From: Bacteroidales bacterium
GTDB taxonomy: Bacteria; Bacteroidota; Bacteroidia; Bacteroidales; P3
Assembly: GCA_016296345.1 (NCBI GenBank)
Contig: JAEDJL010000022.1
Span: 1 to 34,300 of the forward strand
Length of the DNA: 34,300 nt
Reading direction: 5' to 3'
This document shows positions 16,259-24,441 of the stretch, piece after piece. Numbering within the stretch: the stretch's first letter is position 1; each line of letters begins with the position of its first letter. A program made the position numbers and the translations under genes. The notes beneath the pieces were generated by a model. That model did no database searches, had not been told where the DNA came from, and was given only the letters and a program-made list of their open reading frames with translations.

Positions 16259-16293
16259 GACGTCATGTTGCGAAACATCACGTCCTTTTTTTC
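16259..16293 (+). terminator. Intrinsic terminator of rocD
   Basis: GGACGTCATGTT and AACATCACGTCC form a stem with one mismatch around a GCGA loop (16259-16286), directly followed by seven T residues. Confidence 0.85.
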
Positions 16294-16425
16294 ATTTGTT
16301 CTGTTTGGTCAAATGGATATGATGTCTATTTTTTTGACATCTTGCACAATATATTTTCTCTTTGGCGGTTATGTTCTAAAAACCAAACCTCTTTTTTAAG
16401 GTCTTACGTTAAAACACAGTAGTTT

Positions 16426-17787
16426 ATGAGAAAAAAGTTTTGTAGTGTCATCTGCATTGTTTTGTTTGCAGTATCACAAATCGGAGTTAAGGCTCAGTCA
16501 AACGGTGGTTTGGATTTCACTTTTGCAGCCGAAAAAACAGTTCACGGAGTTGTCCACATACAATGTGAGACTACTATTCAGTCCGTCTTTTATGACGATT
16601 TCTTCTCTTTCCTTCTCCCTCCTCAAACAAGGGAACGCTCTTATCAAACATCGGGTTCGGGAGTTATCATTTCCGAAGACGGATACATCATTACCAACAA
16701 CCATGTTGTTCAAGACGCAGAAACAATCAATGTGGTGTTGAACGACAAGAGGAGTTTTGTTGCCCGCCTTATTGGCAATGACCCTTCGAGTGATTTGGCT
16801 GTGATAAAGATTGATGCCGACGGATTGGAACCTCTCGAATTTGGAAACAGCGATGAGGTCAAAATAGGTGAGTGGGTGTTGGCTGTTGGCAACCCTTTTA
16901 ATCTCACATCGACCGTTACGGCAGGCATAGTTTCGGCAAAAGCCCGCAATATCAACATTTTGGGTAACAAGATGAGCAATGCCCCTATCGAGAGCTTCAT
17001 TCAGACCGATGCAGCAGTCAATCCCGGCAACAGCGGAGGAGCATTGGTAAACCTCAAAGGAGAACTTGTGGGAATAAACACAGCCATTGCCTCTTCCACA
17101 GGCTCATATACAGGCTATTCGTTCGCCATTCCCTCAAACATAGTCCGCAAAGTAACTTCCGATTTGATACAATACGGAGTAACACAAAAGGCAAACATGG
17201 GAGTACACTTCGCAGAAATGGATTCCAAACTTGCAGAAGTCAAAGGCATTAAGTCTGTCAGAGGAATATATATAGGATACGTCATCAAAGACGGAGCAGC
17301 CGACAAGGCAGGAATAAAAGACGGAGACATAATCACTTCAATCGACGGCAAAAATGTAAACTCCAATGCCGAATTTAATGAAGTTCTTGCACAGCATTCG
17401 CCCGGAGATGTTGTCAAAGTGGAGATTGAGCGAGACGGAAAGCTGTTATACTTTGATGTAAAGCTGTTTAATTCGATGGGAAACACCGACATAATTCGCA
17501 ATGACACAGAAGCAACAGAGCAAATCTTGGGCGGAAGTTTCAGAGAGGTCAATGAAAAAGAAAAACAGCAATATGGAATTTCCAAGGGTGTGGTTGTAGA
17601 AAAAGCAGGCAAGAGTCCGTTTGCACGACTTGGCATAAAGAACGGATTTATCATCACTTCCATCGACAAGAAAGTGAACATCTCGATTGAAGACATCAGA
17701 CAATTAGAAAAGAAGAAAGGTAAATTGATTGTCGAAGGCTTCTATCCGAACGACAGCAGGACGTATTATTTTGTCCTCGTCTTATAA
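16426..17787 (+). CDS. htrA: Periplasmic HtrA/DegP-type serine protease
   Basis: A 453-aa envelope protease/chaperone that degrades or holds misfolded exported proteins. An N-terminal Sec signal peptide (1-24, RKK then a hydrophobic core ending VKA-Q) leads to a trypsin-like domain with a complete triad: His93 in TNNHVV, Asp123 in SSDLAV, and Ser203 in NPGNSGGAL. Two PDZ domains follow (about 265-350 and a shorter one near 375-450). No close heat-shock operator is visible; a short GATGTC/GACATC inverted repeat lies at about 16322-16342. rpoD follows after 132 bases with its own promoter. Confidence 0.95.
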   Translation: MRKKFCSVICIVLFAVSQIGVKAQSNGGLDFTFAAEKTVHGVVHIQCETTIQSVFYDDFFSFLLPPQTRERSYQTSGSGVIISEDGYIITNNHVVQDAETINVVLNDKRSFVARLIGNDPSSDLAVIKIDADGLEPLEFGNSDEVKIGEWVLAVGNPFNLTSTVTAGIVSAKARNINILGNKMSNAPIESFIQTDAAVNPGNSGGALVNLKGELVGINTAIASSTGSYTGYSFAIPSNIVRKVTSDLIQYGVTQKANMGVHFAEMDSKLAEVKGIKSVRGIYIGYVIKDGAADKAGIKDGDIITSIDGKNVNSNAEFNEVLAQHSPGDVVKVEIERDGKLLYFDVKLFNSMGNTDIIRNDTEATEQILGGSFREVNEKEKQQYGISKGVVVEKAGKSPFARLGIKNGFIITSIDKKVNISIEDIRQLEKKKGKLIVEGFYPNDSRTYYFVLVL

Positions 17788-17841
17788 CCAAAACGCCGAA
17801 AGGCTGTTGATAAGTAGGTTATTAACTTTGTGCTATATCGC

Positions 17842-17872
17842 TTGCACGAGAGGAAATAAGGTAATACCTTTG
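17842..17872 (+). promoter_or_regulatory. Promoter of rpoD
   Basis: TTG at 17842-17844, 20 bases, then TACCTTTG at 17865-17872. The ATG of rpoD is 48 bases further on. This is the promoter type its own product is expected to read. Confidence 0.7.
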
Positions 17873-17919
17873 CAAACTGATAGATAGTAAGATTATTTAG
17901 GTACGAACAAAAAGGGAAC

Positions 17920-18786
17920 ATGAGACAGTTAAAGATAATAAAATCTATCACCAATAGGAACATAGGCTCTTTGGACAAATTTTTGCAAGACATCAGCAAA
18001 GAAGAGCTTATCACGCCGGAGGAGGAAGTTCAGCTTGCCCAAAGGATAAAGGCAGGTGATGAAGTGGCGTTGGAAAAGTTGGTAAAATCGAATCTTAGGT
18101 TCGTTATATCGGTGGCAAAACAGTATCAAAATCAAGGTTTGAGCCTTCCCGATTTGATTAACGAGGGAAACATAGGTTTGATTAAGGCAGCAAGGCGTTT
18201 TGATGAGACAAGAGGTTTCAAATTTATTTCGTTTGCGGTTTGGTGGATAAGGCAGAGCATCTTGCAAGCCTTGGCAGAAAAGTCCCGTATCGTCCGTTTG
18301 CCGCTCAATCAGGTCGGAGCAATCAACAAATTGAAGAAGGTGTCATCTCGTCTCGAACAACAGTTGGAGAGAACTCCTTCTGACGAAGAGTTGGCAGAGG
18401 AAATGGATTTGAGCTTTGACAAGGTTAAAGAAACAACTCACATAGGGGCAAAAGCAGTATCAATGGACGCACCGCTCATTCAGGACGAAGACCTCAACCT
18501 TATCGACGTTTATGTGGAGGAAGACGCCAAAACGACCGACGACTTGGTGTTGAAGGAAAGTCTTTCCAACGACATATCCGAATCCTTGTCCCTTTTGACC
18601 GAACGAGAAAGGAGTATAATCTACCAATTCTTCGGAATAGGTCTTTCGCACGGCATGACATTGGAAGAAATTGCCGTTGCACAAAACCTCACAAGGGAAA
18701 GAGTGAGACAAATCAAGGAGAGAGCATTGAGACGCCTTCGTTCAAGCGAGCAATGCAAGAAGTTGGCAGTCTATCTCAATGAATAA
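17920..18786 (+). CDS. rpoD: Primary sigma factor RpoD, short Bacteroidota form
   Basis: A 288-aa housekeeping sigma factor that directs RNA polymerase to promoters. Region 1.2 starts at SLDKFLQDI (17-25). Region 2 is ANLRF-like (KSNLRFVISVAKQYQNQG) with GNIGLIKAARRFDETRGFKFISFAVWWIRQSI, the core-binding and -10 melting block. Region 3 follows (RLPLNQVG onward), and region 4.2 ends in TLEEIAVAQNLTRERVRQIKERALRRLR, the helix-turn-helix. Region 1.1 is absent and the length is about half that of E. coli RpoD, as is normal in Bacteroidota. It is a single gene with its own promoter and terminator. Confidence 0.97.
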   Translation: MRQLKIIKSITNRNIGSLDKFLQDISKEELITPEEEVQLAQRIKAGDEVALEKLVKSNLRFVISVAKQYQNQGLSLPDLINEGNIGLIKAARRFDETRGFKFISFAVWWIRQSILQALAEKSRIVRLPLNQVGAINKLKKVSSRLEQQLERTPSDEELAEEMDLSFDKVKETTHIGAKAVSMDAPLIQDEDLNLIDVYVEEDAKTTDDLVLKESLSNDISESLSLLTERERSIIYQFFGIGLSHGMTLEEIAVAQNLTRERVRQIKERALRRLRSSEQCKKLAVYLNE

Positions 18787-18813
18787 ATAATTTGTTTTCA
18801 TTACATATTTGTT

Positions 18814-18849
18814 GCGGTTTCTTGCTTTGAGCAGGAAACCGCTTTTTTT
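18814..18849 (+). terminator. Intrinsic terminator of rpoD
   Basis: GCGGTTTC (18814-18821) pairs with GAAACCGC (18835-18842); a further five pairs including one G-U extend the stem inward, and seven T residues follow. The promoter of the next gene overlaps it. Confidence 0.92.
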
Positions 18850-18858
18850 GTACTTTTG
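18826..18858 (+). promoter_or_regulatory. Promoter of the DJ-1/VOC fusion gene, overlapping the rpoD terminator
   Basis: TTTG at 18826-18829 in the terminator loop, 21 bases, then TACTTTTG at 18851-18858 right after the T-run. The ATG is 81 bases downstream. Confidence 0.55.
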
Positions 18859-18939
18859 CTGTAAGAAAAAAATCAATCTGACCGCTTGTAATTCGCAAAT
18901 AAGTATGACAAGTAGCAAAGAGAAAAACCATTTCAAGAT

Positions 18940-19938
18940 ATGAAAGAGATATTATACGTTTTGACAGACAAGTATGCAGACCATGAAGCTGCGTTCCTTT
19001 CGCAGGCAATCAACTCTGACGAGAAAGGACTTATTGAAAATCCCAAGTATATCAACAAGATAGTTGCAAAAAGTATGCTTCCTGTAAGCTCCATTGGAGG
19101 ATTTAGAACACTTCCCGACTATACTTTTGAAACCTTTCCGAAAGATTATGCGGCTGTTGTGCTTGTTGGCGGTATGGGTTGGCTGACACCCGAAGCCGAT
19201 GTTGCTCTCGATTTAGTTTGCGATGCCATTTCAAAGGGCAGGATAGTGGGAGCAATATGCAATGCTGCCACATGGCTTGCCAAGCATGGCTTGTTGAACG
19301 AAGTAAAACACACAGGTAACGGCATTGAACAGCTGAACCATTGGGGTGCAAAGAGTTATACAAATCAAAAAGGCTACATCAATGCTCAGGCTGTGAGCGA
19401 TAAAAACATTGTTACAGCCAATGGTTCGGGATATTTGGAATTTGCGCGCGAACTCTTACGCCTTCTTGAAAACGATACTCCTCAAAGAATAGAACAATAC
19501 TACCAATACAACAAGTCGGGAATGGTCGAATTGTCTGCTCCGAAGCGATTTAGCTTTAATACGGTGGGACTTTTTACGACTGACAATCGCAAAACAGTCG
19601 ATTTTTATACCAAGGTATTCGGCTTTACCACCACTTGGGACGGAGTTCAGCCCAATGTAGAGATGTATATGGGCAAGATGAGAATAATACTCTTTCCTCG
19701 CTCAGACTTTGAGCAAATGACCTCGCAGCAATACGGCTACCCCGAAGGATATAATGGCACAATGGAGTTGGCAATCGATGTTCCGACTTTTGCCGACGTG
19801 GATAGGGAGTATAATAATGCCCTATCGTTGGGAGCAACATCGGTAATGCCGCCGCTAACAGAGCTTTGGGGACAACGCACCTGCTACATTGCCGACCCCG
19901 ATGGCAATCTTATAGAGATAAATTCCTTTGTCAAGTAA
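18940..19938 (+). CDS. DJ-1/PfpI domain fused to a glyoxalase-like (VOC) domain
   Basis: A 332-aa two-domain cytoplasmic protein. Residues 1-190 are DJ-1/PfpI-like (glutamine-amidotransferase-like fold): EILYVLTDKYADHE with a conserved-type Glu16, VVLVGGMG (73-80), and a nucleophile elbow GAICNAA with Cys107. Residues 203-330 are a vicinal-oxygen-chelate domain: NTVGLFTTDNRKTVDFYTKVFGF, MELAIDVP, and a closing IADPDGNLIEI. Both superfamilies include methylglyoxal-detoxifying enzymes (glyoxalase III and I), so a joint role in reactive carbonyl handling is possible but not shown. The VOC part lacks an obvious His ligand at its first strand. It appears to be a single-gene unit. Confidence 0.87.
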   Translation: MKEILYVLTDKYADHEAAFLSQAINSDEKGLIENPKYINKIVAKSMLPVSSIGGFRTLPDYTFETFPKDYAAVVLVGGMGWLTPEADVALDLVCDAISKGRIVGAICNAATWLAKHGLLNEVKHTGNGIEQLNHWGAKSYTNQKGYINAQAVSDKNIVTANGSGYLEFARELLRLLENDTPQRIEQYYQYNKSGMVELSAPKRFSFNTVGLFTTDNRKTVDFYTKVFGFTTTWDGVQPNVEMYMGKMRIILFPRSDFEQMTSQQYGYPEGYNGTMELAIDVPTFADVDREYNNALSLGATSVMPPLTELWGQRTCYIADPDGNLIEINSFVK

Positions 19939-19991
19939 GGAAATACGACTTTTCGGGGACAAGCAAAGCTCTCTTTGGGTTTGGTGAGAGC

Positions 19992-20033
19992 AAAAAAAAA
20001 AATCGGACGTCTGCAAAGAGAGCAAACGTCCGA
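19992..20033 (-). terminator. Intrinsic terminator of aspA
   Basis: On the minus strand a 12-pair stem with one wobble (20022-20033 with 20003-20014) is followed by eleven T residues. It ends the aspA transcript. On the plus strand the stem has no T-run, so it may only partly stop the converging DJ-1/VOC transcript. Confidence 0.9.
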
Positions 20034-20057
20034 AGGTTTGATATTATGAAAAGATGT

Positions 20058-21497
20058 TTAGTGTTTTGGTTTTATGTCCAATTTAACGGGAGCAATCATG
20101 TTCTCCGGTTTTAGTATTGTGTCCAAATCTTCTTTTGACAAGATGTCGTGTTCCAATACCAAGTCGTAAACTCCCTTGCCGGTCTGCATTGCTTCTTTTG
20201 CAATCTTGGTAGAGTTCTTGTAACCGATGATTGGGTTCAATGCAGTAACAATTCCGATTGAGCCTTTGACCTGACGCTCGCAGTTTTCAACGTCTGCCTT
20301 TATTCCGTCGATGCAAAGTGTTCTCAAAGTGTTAAATCCGTTTGTCAAAAGGTCGATAGACTCAAACAAGCAGTAAACCAACACCGGTTCCATGACGTTC
20401 AATTCCAACTGAGCGTTCTCTGCAGCCAACATAACTGCGGTGTCGTTTCCGATAACCTTGTAGCAAAGTTGGTTCATTACCTCAGGTATAACAGGGTTTA
20501 CCTTGCCCGGCATGATTGAAGAACCCGGTTGCATTTCAGGTAAGAACAATTCGTGGATACCACAGCGAGGACCGGAACCCATCAAACGCAAGTCGTTGCA
20601 TATCTTTATCGCTTTCAAAGCTATACGCTTCAATTCAGAAGAGTAACCTACCAATGTGGAAGTGTCAGATGTTACTTCAACCAAGTCTTCTGCCAATGTA
20701 ACGTTCCAACCGGTGATTTCTCTCAATGCTTCTGTGCAGAGCTTGCTGTAACCCGGCTCGGAGCAAATTCCTGTTCCGATTGCAGTAGCACCCATGTTGA
20801 TGCAAAGAAGGTCTTCGGCTGCTTTGTTCAAGTTAGCTATTTCTCTTCTCAAAAGGTTTGCAAATCCTTTGAAAGTTTGTCCCAATGTCATAGGAACTCC
20901 GTCTTGCAACTGAGTTCTTCCCATCTTGATTATGTTTGCGAACTCTTGAGCTTTTGCGTCCAAAGATGCAACTATTTTCTCCAAAGCCTCAACAAGTTGC
21001 TTGTTCTCCAAATACAAACCAAAGTGGAATGCGGTAGGATAAGCATCGTTGGTCGATTGAGAAGCGTTCAAGTGGTCGTTAGGAGAGCAGAACTCGTATT
21101 GACCATGCTCTTTGCCCATTATCTCCAATGCACGGTTTGCCAAAACTTCGTTAGCGTTCATATTGACAGTTGTACCTGCACCTCCCTGAATCATATCTGA
21201 CAAGAAAAATTCGTGGTGCTTGCCTTCGTACAACTCATCGCAAGCCTGAGCTATTGCTTTGAATTGTTCGTCGGTAAGTTTGCCCTGCTTGTGGTTTGCA
21301 ATCGCAGCACCCTTCTTTGTCAAAGCCATACCCTTGATGAAGTTAGGGTAGTCGTTCATCAATCTTCCCGAAATTTTGAAGTTTTCAAAACCTCTTGCAG
21401 ATTGAACTCCGTACAATGCTTCTGCAGGGATTTCCTTTGTACCAATCAAGTCGCTTTCTTGACGTGTCTTTCCTGAATATTTGGTTGAATCAATCAT
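20058..21497 (-). CDS. aspA: Aspartate ammonia-lyase (aspartase)
   Basis: A 479-aa member of the fumarase/aspartase superfamily that should split L-aspartate to fumarate and ammonia. An ESDLIGTKEIPAEALYGVQ-type N-terminus, GGAGTTVNMNANEV, CSPNDHLNASQSTNDAYPTA and the SS-loop GSSIMPGKVNPVIPE are seen. The DLIGTKEIP opening and INM/ELNVMEP features favour aspartase over class II fumarase; I put about 90% on that choice. In an anaerobe it would feed fumarate respiration or aspartate use. It has a promoter on its 5' side and a strong terminator after it. Confidence 0.92.
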   Translation of the reverse strand: MIDSTKYSGKTRQESDLIGTKEIPAEALYGVQSARGFENFKISGRLMNDYPNFIKGMALTKKGAAIANHKQGKLTDEQFKAIAQACDELYEGKHHEFFLSDMIQGGAGTTVNMNANEVLANRALEIMGKEHGQYEFCSPNDHLNASQSTNDAYPTAFHFGLYLENKQLVEALEKIVASLDAKAQEFANIIKMGRTQLQDGVPMTLGQTFKGFANLLRREIANLNKAAEDLLCINMGATAIGTGICSEPGYSKLCTEALREITGWNVTLAEDLVEVTSDTSTLVGYSSELKRIALKAIKICNDLRLMGSGPRCGIHELFLPEMQPGSSIMPGKVNPVIPEVMNQLCYKVIGNDTAVMLAAENAQLELNVMEPVLVYCLFESIDLLTNGFNTLRTLCIDGIKADVENCERQVKGSIGIVTALNPIIGYKNSTKIAKEAMQTGKGVYDLVLEHDILSKEDLDTILKPENMIAPVKLDIKPKH

Positions 21498-21552
21498 TTT
21501 AATAATGCTTTTATGTTTGTTGTTAATCTGTTATCTTGCCAAAAAGAAAGTG

Positions 21553-21582
21553 CAAAGGTACAAAAAAACACGATAATATCAA
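21553..21582 (-). promoter_or_regulatory. Promoter of aspA
   Basis: Read on the minus strand, TTG (21582-21580), 19 bases, then TACCTTTG (21560-21553). The leader to the ATG is about 50 bases. Confidence 0.75.
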
Positions 21583-21659
21583 GTGTTTTGGCAGATATTT
21601 CGGAATTTATTTTTTGCTTTTCCTCTTTGCGTTGCATCGGTCTGCTTTTTGGGAAAATT

Positions 21660-21743
21660 AAAACGGCGATTTATTTTTCCAAAACGCCGTTTTGCTCCGA
21701 CAAAACGCCGTTTTATTTTGCTGAAACGGCGTTTTGTTTTACT
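21660..21743. repeat. 84-bp element, four 21-bp units (copy 2)
   Basis: Units start at 21660, 21681, 21702 and 21723 with cores ACGGCG, ACGCCG, ACGCCG and ACGGCG. Neighbouring units are inverted complements of each other, so units 1-2 and 3-4 can each form a stem of about 12-13 pairs. The element lies 27 bases past the stop codon of the response regulator gene and probably ends that transcript. Confidence 0.92.
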
Positions 21744-21770
21744 CTTATTTTGATGTTGATTTTCTGATAG

Positions 21771-22508
21771 TTAGTGCTTCTTGATGAATTTCATTAAATC
21801 GGCAACTTCAATCATCTTTGTCGATTGCAGAGCCTTGGTGTCGGCATATTTGTCTCCCAAAGGAATGTGCCTGTTGCCGATTGTAACGCTGTCTTTGTGG
21901 ATTGCGTCAATGGCAGATATGTTAATAATGAACGATTTGTGTACTCTGCAAAAGTTTTCGGGCAACACCTCTTCCATTAACTTCATTCTGTTCAAACACA
22001 ATATGGGTAATTTGTCTTCGGTAAGCAGATGTATCTTGACATAATCCCTCAAACCTTCGATGAAAGCAATGTCGTCAAATCTCACTTTTTGGAATTTGCC
22101 GTCTGTTTTGACAAACAAAAAGTCCGGTTTGTCCGAAGGGTGGGTTTGTTCTTCCATCGATGCAAACAAACGGCACATTGTCGAATAGAAAGTCTTGAAA
22201 GAGACAGGTTTTAGCAAATAGTCGAACGCTCCCACCTTATATCCGTCTATTGCATACTGCTCAAAGGCTGTCGTAAAGATGACTTTTGCTTTCCCTTCGA
22301 TAGTTTTCGCAAATTCCATGCCATCTACGCCCGGCATCTGTATGTCTGTAAGCACCACATCCGCTCCTCCCGAGAGTATAAGCTCATAACAGGACATTGC
22401 CGAGGTGTAACTTCCGACCAATTCGCAAAAAGAAGTCTGTTTAACATAGGTTTCCAATAGCGACAGAGCCAAAGGCTCGTCGTCAATGACGATACATCTT
22501 AATTTCAT
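21771..22508 (-). CDS. LytTR-family response regulator
   Basis: A 245-aa transcription regulator. The receiver domain (1-120) has the acidic pair Asp9-Asp10, phospho-acceptor Asp55 in VVLTDIQMPG, Thr79/Thr80 and Lys100-Pro101. The LytTR DNA-binding domain (about 135-240) carries IAFIEGLRDYVKIHL, FCRVHKSFIINISAID and IGNRHIPLGDKY. It overlaps the kinase gene by 4 bases (ATGA, 22505-22508), so the two are translationally coupled. Its targets are unknown. The pair is preceded by an apparent aromatic leader-peptide attenuator. Confidence 0.95.
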   Translation of the reverse strand: MKLRCIVIDDEPLALSLLETYVKQTSFCELVGSYTSAMSCYELILSGGADVVLTDIQMPGVDGMEFAKTIEGKAKVIFTTAFEQYAIDGYKVGAFDYLLKPVSFKTFYSTMCRLFASMEEQTHPSDKPDFLFVKTDGKFQKVRFDDIAFIEGLRDYVKIHLLTEDKLPILCLNRMKLMEEVLPENFCRVHKSFIINISAIDAIHKDSVTIGNRHIPLGDKYADTKALQSTKMIEVADLMKFIKKH

Positions 22509-23539
22509 GACAAAACAATATCAAGGGTTACCGTGTAAAATCCGTCTTTTGTGCAGACGTTGTACTCATATTTGTCTTTGTATTGGGCTTCCAAGCGTTT
22601 GAGGAGCAAATCAAGCCCCACGCCACCCTCTTTCGTCTTATTGGCATTTTCGGGAAAGAATGTATTTGATATGGTGCTTGTTATGCCGTTGTCAGTCTCC
22701 TTTATGAAAATGTCAATCCTGCTTTGCTTGTCGGGACTTACCCCGTGCTTGAACGCATTCTCGATAAGGTTGATGTGAAGCATCGGAGCAATAGTGAGAG
22801 TTGTCGTGTCGGACACTTCAAATCGGGTGTTGATTATCACATCTTTTCTTTGCCGAAGTCTCATAAGGTCGATATAGTCTTTCAGAAAGGCAATCTCGTT
22901 TTTCAAAGGCACAATCTCGCAGTTGTTTACGCTGAGAGTATATCTCAAAAGGTTGGAAAGCGAAATCAGAGCTTGCTGTGCCTGCTTTTGAGAGAGAGAA
23001 ATCAAAGCGTAAATGCTGTTCAGCGAATTTATAAGGAAGTGCGGATTGAGCTGATTGCGAAGATTTTTCAGCTCGCACTCGGATTTTAAGTTTGAAATCT
23101 TGTTTTTCTCCCTTTCTGTGCGAAGCCACTTCAACAAAAGCTTTGCACAAAGCACGAAAGCCAAGGCTGTGAGCAAGGGAATGCAGTTTTGCAGCAACAT
23201 GACCAAGTTGAGCGAAATGTAATGCTCGGTTTGACAACACGGCTCGAAGTAATTGAAAACTATTTGCGTCAGTGCTGCAAACAAAACAATCAAAAGCAGA
23301 TTGGAAACGATGAATTTGGAAAACTTTTTGTTGAACAAAAACCTGTCAATCAAGAAAAAGTAATTCAAATAGAAGAAACAGAACACCATTCCCATCTTTG
23401 CAAAATACTTGACTGCGAAAGAGCTTTCCAAAGACGAGATATTGTCAGGTGGAAAGAAAGGTCCGCAAAAGACAATCCCCCAACAAAGGATATGAAGCAG
23501 GAAAAACGTATGTTTCTTTCGGTCAATCAGTTCTTTCAT
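22505..23539 (-). CDS. LytS-type sensor histidine kinase (His_kinase family)
   Basis: A 344-aa membrane kinase. Four hydrophobic segments (about 10-28, 45-65, 75-97, 110-137) form the sensor part with no periplasmic domain of note. A short coiled stretch (about 140-162) precedes RNQLNPHFLINSLNSIYAL with phospho-acceptor His167. A GHKL ATPase domain follows, with HINLIENAFKHGV as the N box and GGVGLDLLLKRL as the G box. It is paired with the LytTR regulator. The ATG at 23539 lies about 80 bases after a terminator-like hairpin, so the genes are read only if transcription passes that hairpin or starts after it. Confidence 0.95.
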   Translation of the reverse strand: MKELIDRKKHTFFLLHILCWGIVFCGPFFPPDNISSLESSFAVKYFAKMGMVFCFFYLNYFFLIDRFLFNKKFSKFIVSNLLLIVLFAALTQIVFNYFEPCCQTEHYISLNLVMLLQNCIPLLTALAFVLCAKLLLKWLRTEREKNKISNLKSECELKNLRNQLNPHFLINSLNSIYALISLSQKQAQQALISLSNLLRYTLSVNNCEIVPLKNEIAFLKDYIDLMRLRQRKDVIINTRFEVSDTTTLTIAPMLHINLIENAFKHGVSPDKQSRIDIFIKETDNGITSTISNTFFPENANKTKEGGVGLDLLLKRLEAQYKDKYEYNVCTKDGFYTVTLDIVLS

Positions 23540-23619
23540 TTCAGAAAAGAAAACGCCAAAAAGTTCGATTTATTATTATCGAAGCCTCACAGAACCAATC
23601 CGAATGCTCGCAACAAGAC

Positions 23620-23660
23620 AAAAAAACAGCCCTTCAAAGTGTTACTTCCTCAAGGGCTGT
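23620..23660 (-). terminator. Attenuator-like terminator before the sensor kinase
   Basis: On the minus strand ACAGCCCTT (23660-23652) pairs perfectly with AAGGGCTGT (23634-23626), with AAGT/ACTT pairing inside the loop, followed by a run of T residues. The TGA stop codon of the leader frame begins in the last bases of the 5' arm. It could end rnhB transcripts, control the kinase operon, or do both. Confidence 0.8.
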
Positions 23661-23718
23661 CTGCAAAACTAAAATAAAACCAATTTAAAAACAAAACAAA
23701 ATGAAACTCATGCGTCAT
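23650..23718 (-). CDS. Putative aromatic leader peptide (attenuation)
   Basis: A 22-codon frame starts at an ATG about 18 bases after a promoter -7 element. It encodes 7 Phe, 1 Tyr and 1 Trp, mostly in the stretch HFVLFLNWFYFSF, and ends in ADSP and a TGA lying at the 5' arm of a terminator hairpin. Every Phe codon is TTT. The design resembles enterobacterial PheL/PheM leader peptides. A ribosome held at the last Phe codon (18) would cover about the next 12 bases, which are the terminator 5' arm. Alternative view: a chance T-rich frame before an ordinary rnhB terminator. Confidence 0.55.
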   Translation of the reverse strand: MTHEFHFVLFLNWFYFSFADSP

Positions 23719-23735
23719 CTTGATGTTTCAGTATG

Positions 23736-23743
23736 CAAAGGTA
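23736..23743 (-). promoter_or_regulatory. Promoter -7 element of the leader/kinase operon
   Basis: TACCTTTG on the minus strand matches the -7 consensus. A TTTG at -33 is not exact (GTTTTCC stands there). The leader ATG follows 17 bases later. Confidence 0.6.
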
Positions 23744-23839
23744 AGACCATTTTACGAAATTGTGGAAAACTATTCTGCAAAAGCAAATGTTTTATCGACA
23801 AAATCCGAAACGGTGTCGATAAGACTTGATTTCTTGAAG

Positions 23840-24436
23840 TCAAAACAAGGACAGCTGACCTACGCAGTTGAAACTCTTTCTGTGCAGAGGAGTGAAGCCG
23901 TGTTGCACTATTGCCGCACGGTGTTTTGCAGTCGGATAACCCATATTCTTGTTCCAATCATACAAAGGGTAAGACTTGTGTGCTTCAATCATGAAATCGT
24001 CTCGGTAAGTCTTGGCAAGAATGGACGCAGCGGCTATGCTCTGAAATTTTCCGTCCCCTTTGACGATACATTCAAAGGGAATATCCAAGTCGGAGTAAAA
24101 TCTGTTGCCGTCAATGAGCAGAAGGTCGGGACGAAGCGAGAGTTCTTTTACTGCATTGCTCATTGCAAGAAAGGCAGCTTTGAGAATGTTGATTTTGTCT
24201 ATCGTTTCGTTATCTACAAACGCCACTGCATAGCTCAGAGCATTGCTCTCGATAACGGGACGCAGCCTTCGGCGGGCTTTGTCGCTCAACTTCTTTGAAT
24301 CGTTCAGCTCCTTGCAGACAAAATCTCGTGGAAAAACAACAGCGGCAGCGACAACAGGACCTGCCAAACAGCCTCGTCCTGCTTCGTCGCAGCCGCATTC
24401 CAAAATATTCTCTTGAGAAAAATAACTTCTTAGCAA
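23840..24436 (-). CDS. rnhB: Ribonuclease HII
   Basis: A 198-aa enzyme that removes ribonucleotides and RNA primers from RNA-DNA hybrids. The diagnostic CDEAGRGCLAGPV (16-28) gives catalytic Asp17 and Glu18; LLIDGNRF and the SIAAASILAKTYRD block follow, as in the family. There is no ATG in frame before the active site, so the start is TTG at 24436 (or ATT three bases earlier). The frame begins 5 bases after the purQ stop, which points to coupled translation from a purQ-rnhB transcript. A terminator-like hairpin lies about 180 bases downstream. Confidence 0.95.
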   Translation of the reverse strand: MLRSYFSQENILECGCDEAGRGCLAGPVVAAAVVFPRDFVCKELNDSKKLSDKARRRLRPVIESNALSYAVAFVDNETIDKINILKAAFLAMSNAVKELSLRPDLLLIDGNRFYSDLDIPFECIVKGDGKFQSIAAASILAKTYRDDFMIEAHKSYPLYDWNKNMGYPTAKHRAAIVQHGFTPLHRKSFNCVGQLSLF

Positions 24437-24441
24437 AATTC

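Larger units (their letters stand above)
23540..23839. other. Leader region between rnhB and the sensor kinase gene
   Basis: This 300-base gap holds, in minus-strand order after the rnhB stop, a promoter element (23743-23736), a 22-codon aromatic-rich leader frame (23718-23650), an intrinsic terminator (23660-23620) and about 80 bases of plain leader before the kinase ATG. No protein gene of normal size is present. Confidence 0.7.

Noticed and set aside
17790..17810. A single AAAACGCCG-like unit right after htrA
   Set aside because: Only one core is visible with no further units at 21-base spacing, so it may be chance.
23720..24298. A 192-codon plus-strand frame across the leader region and rnhB
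   Set aside because: Most of it is the antisense of rnhB, which carries clear catalytic motifs; the rest is non-coding leader.
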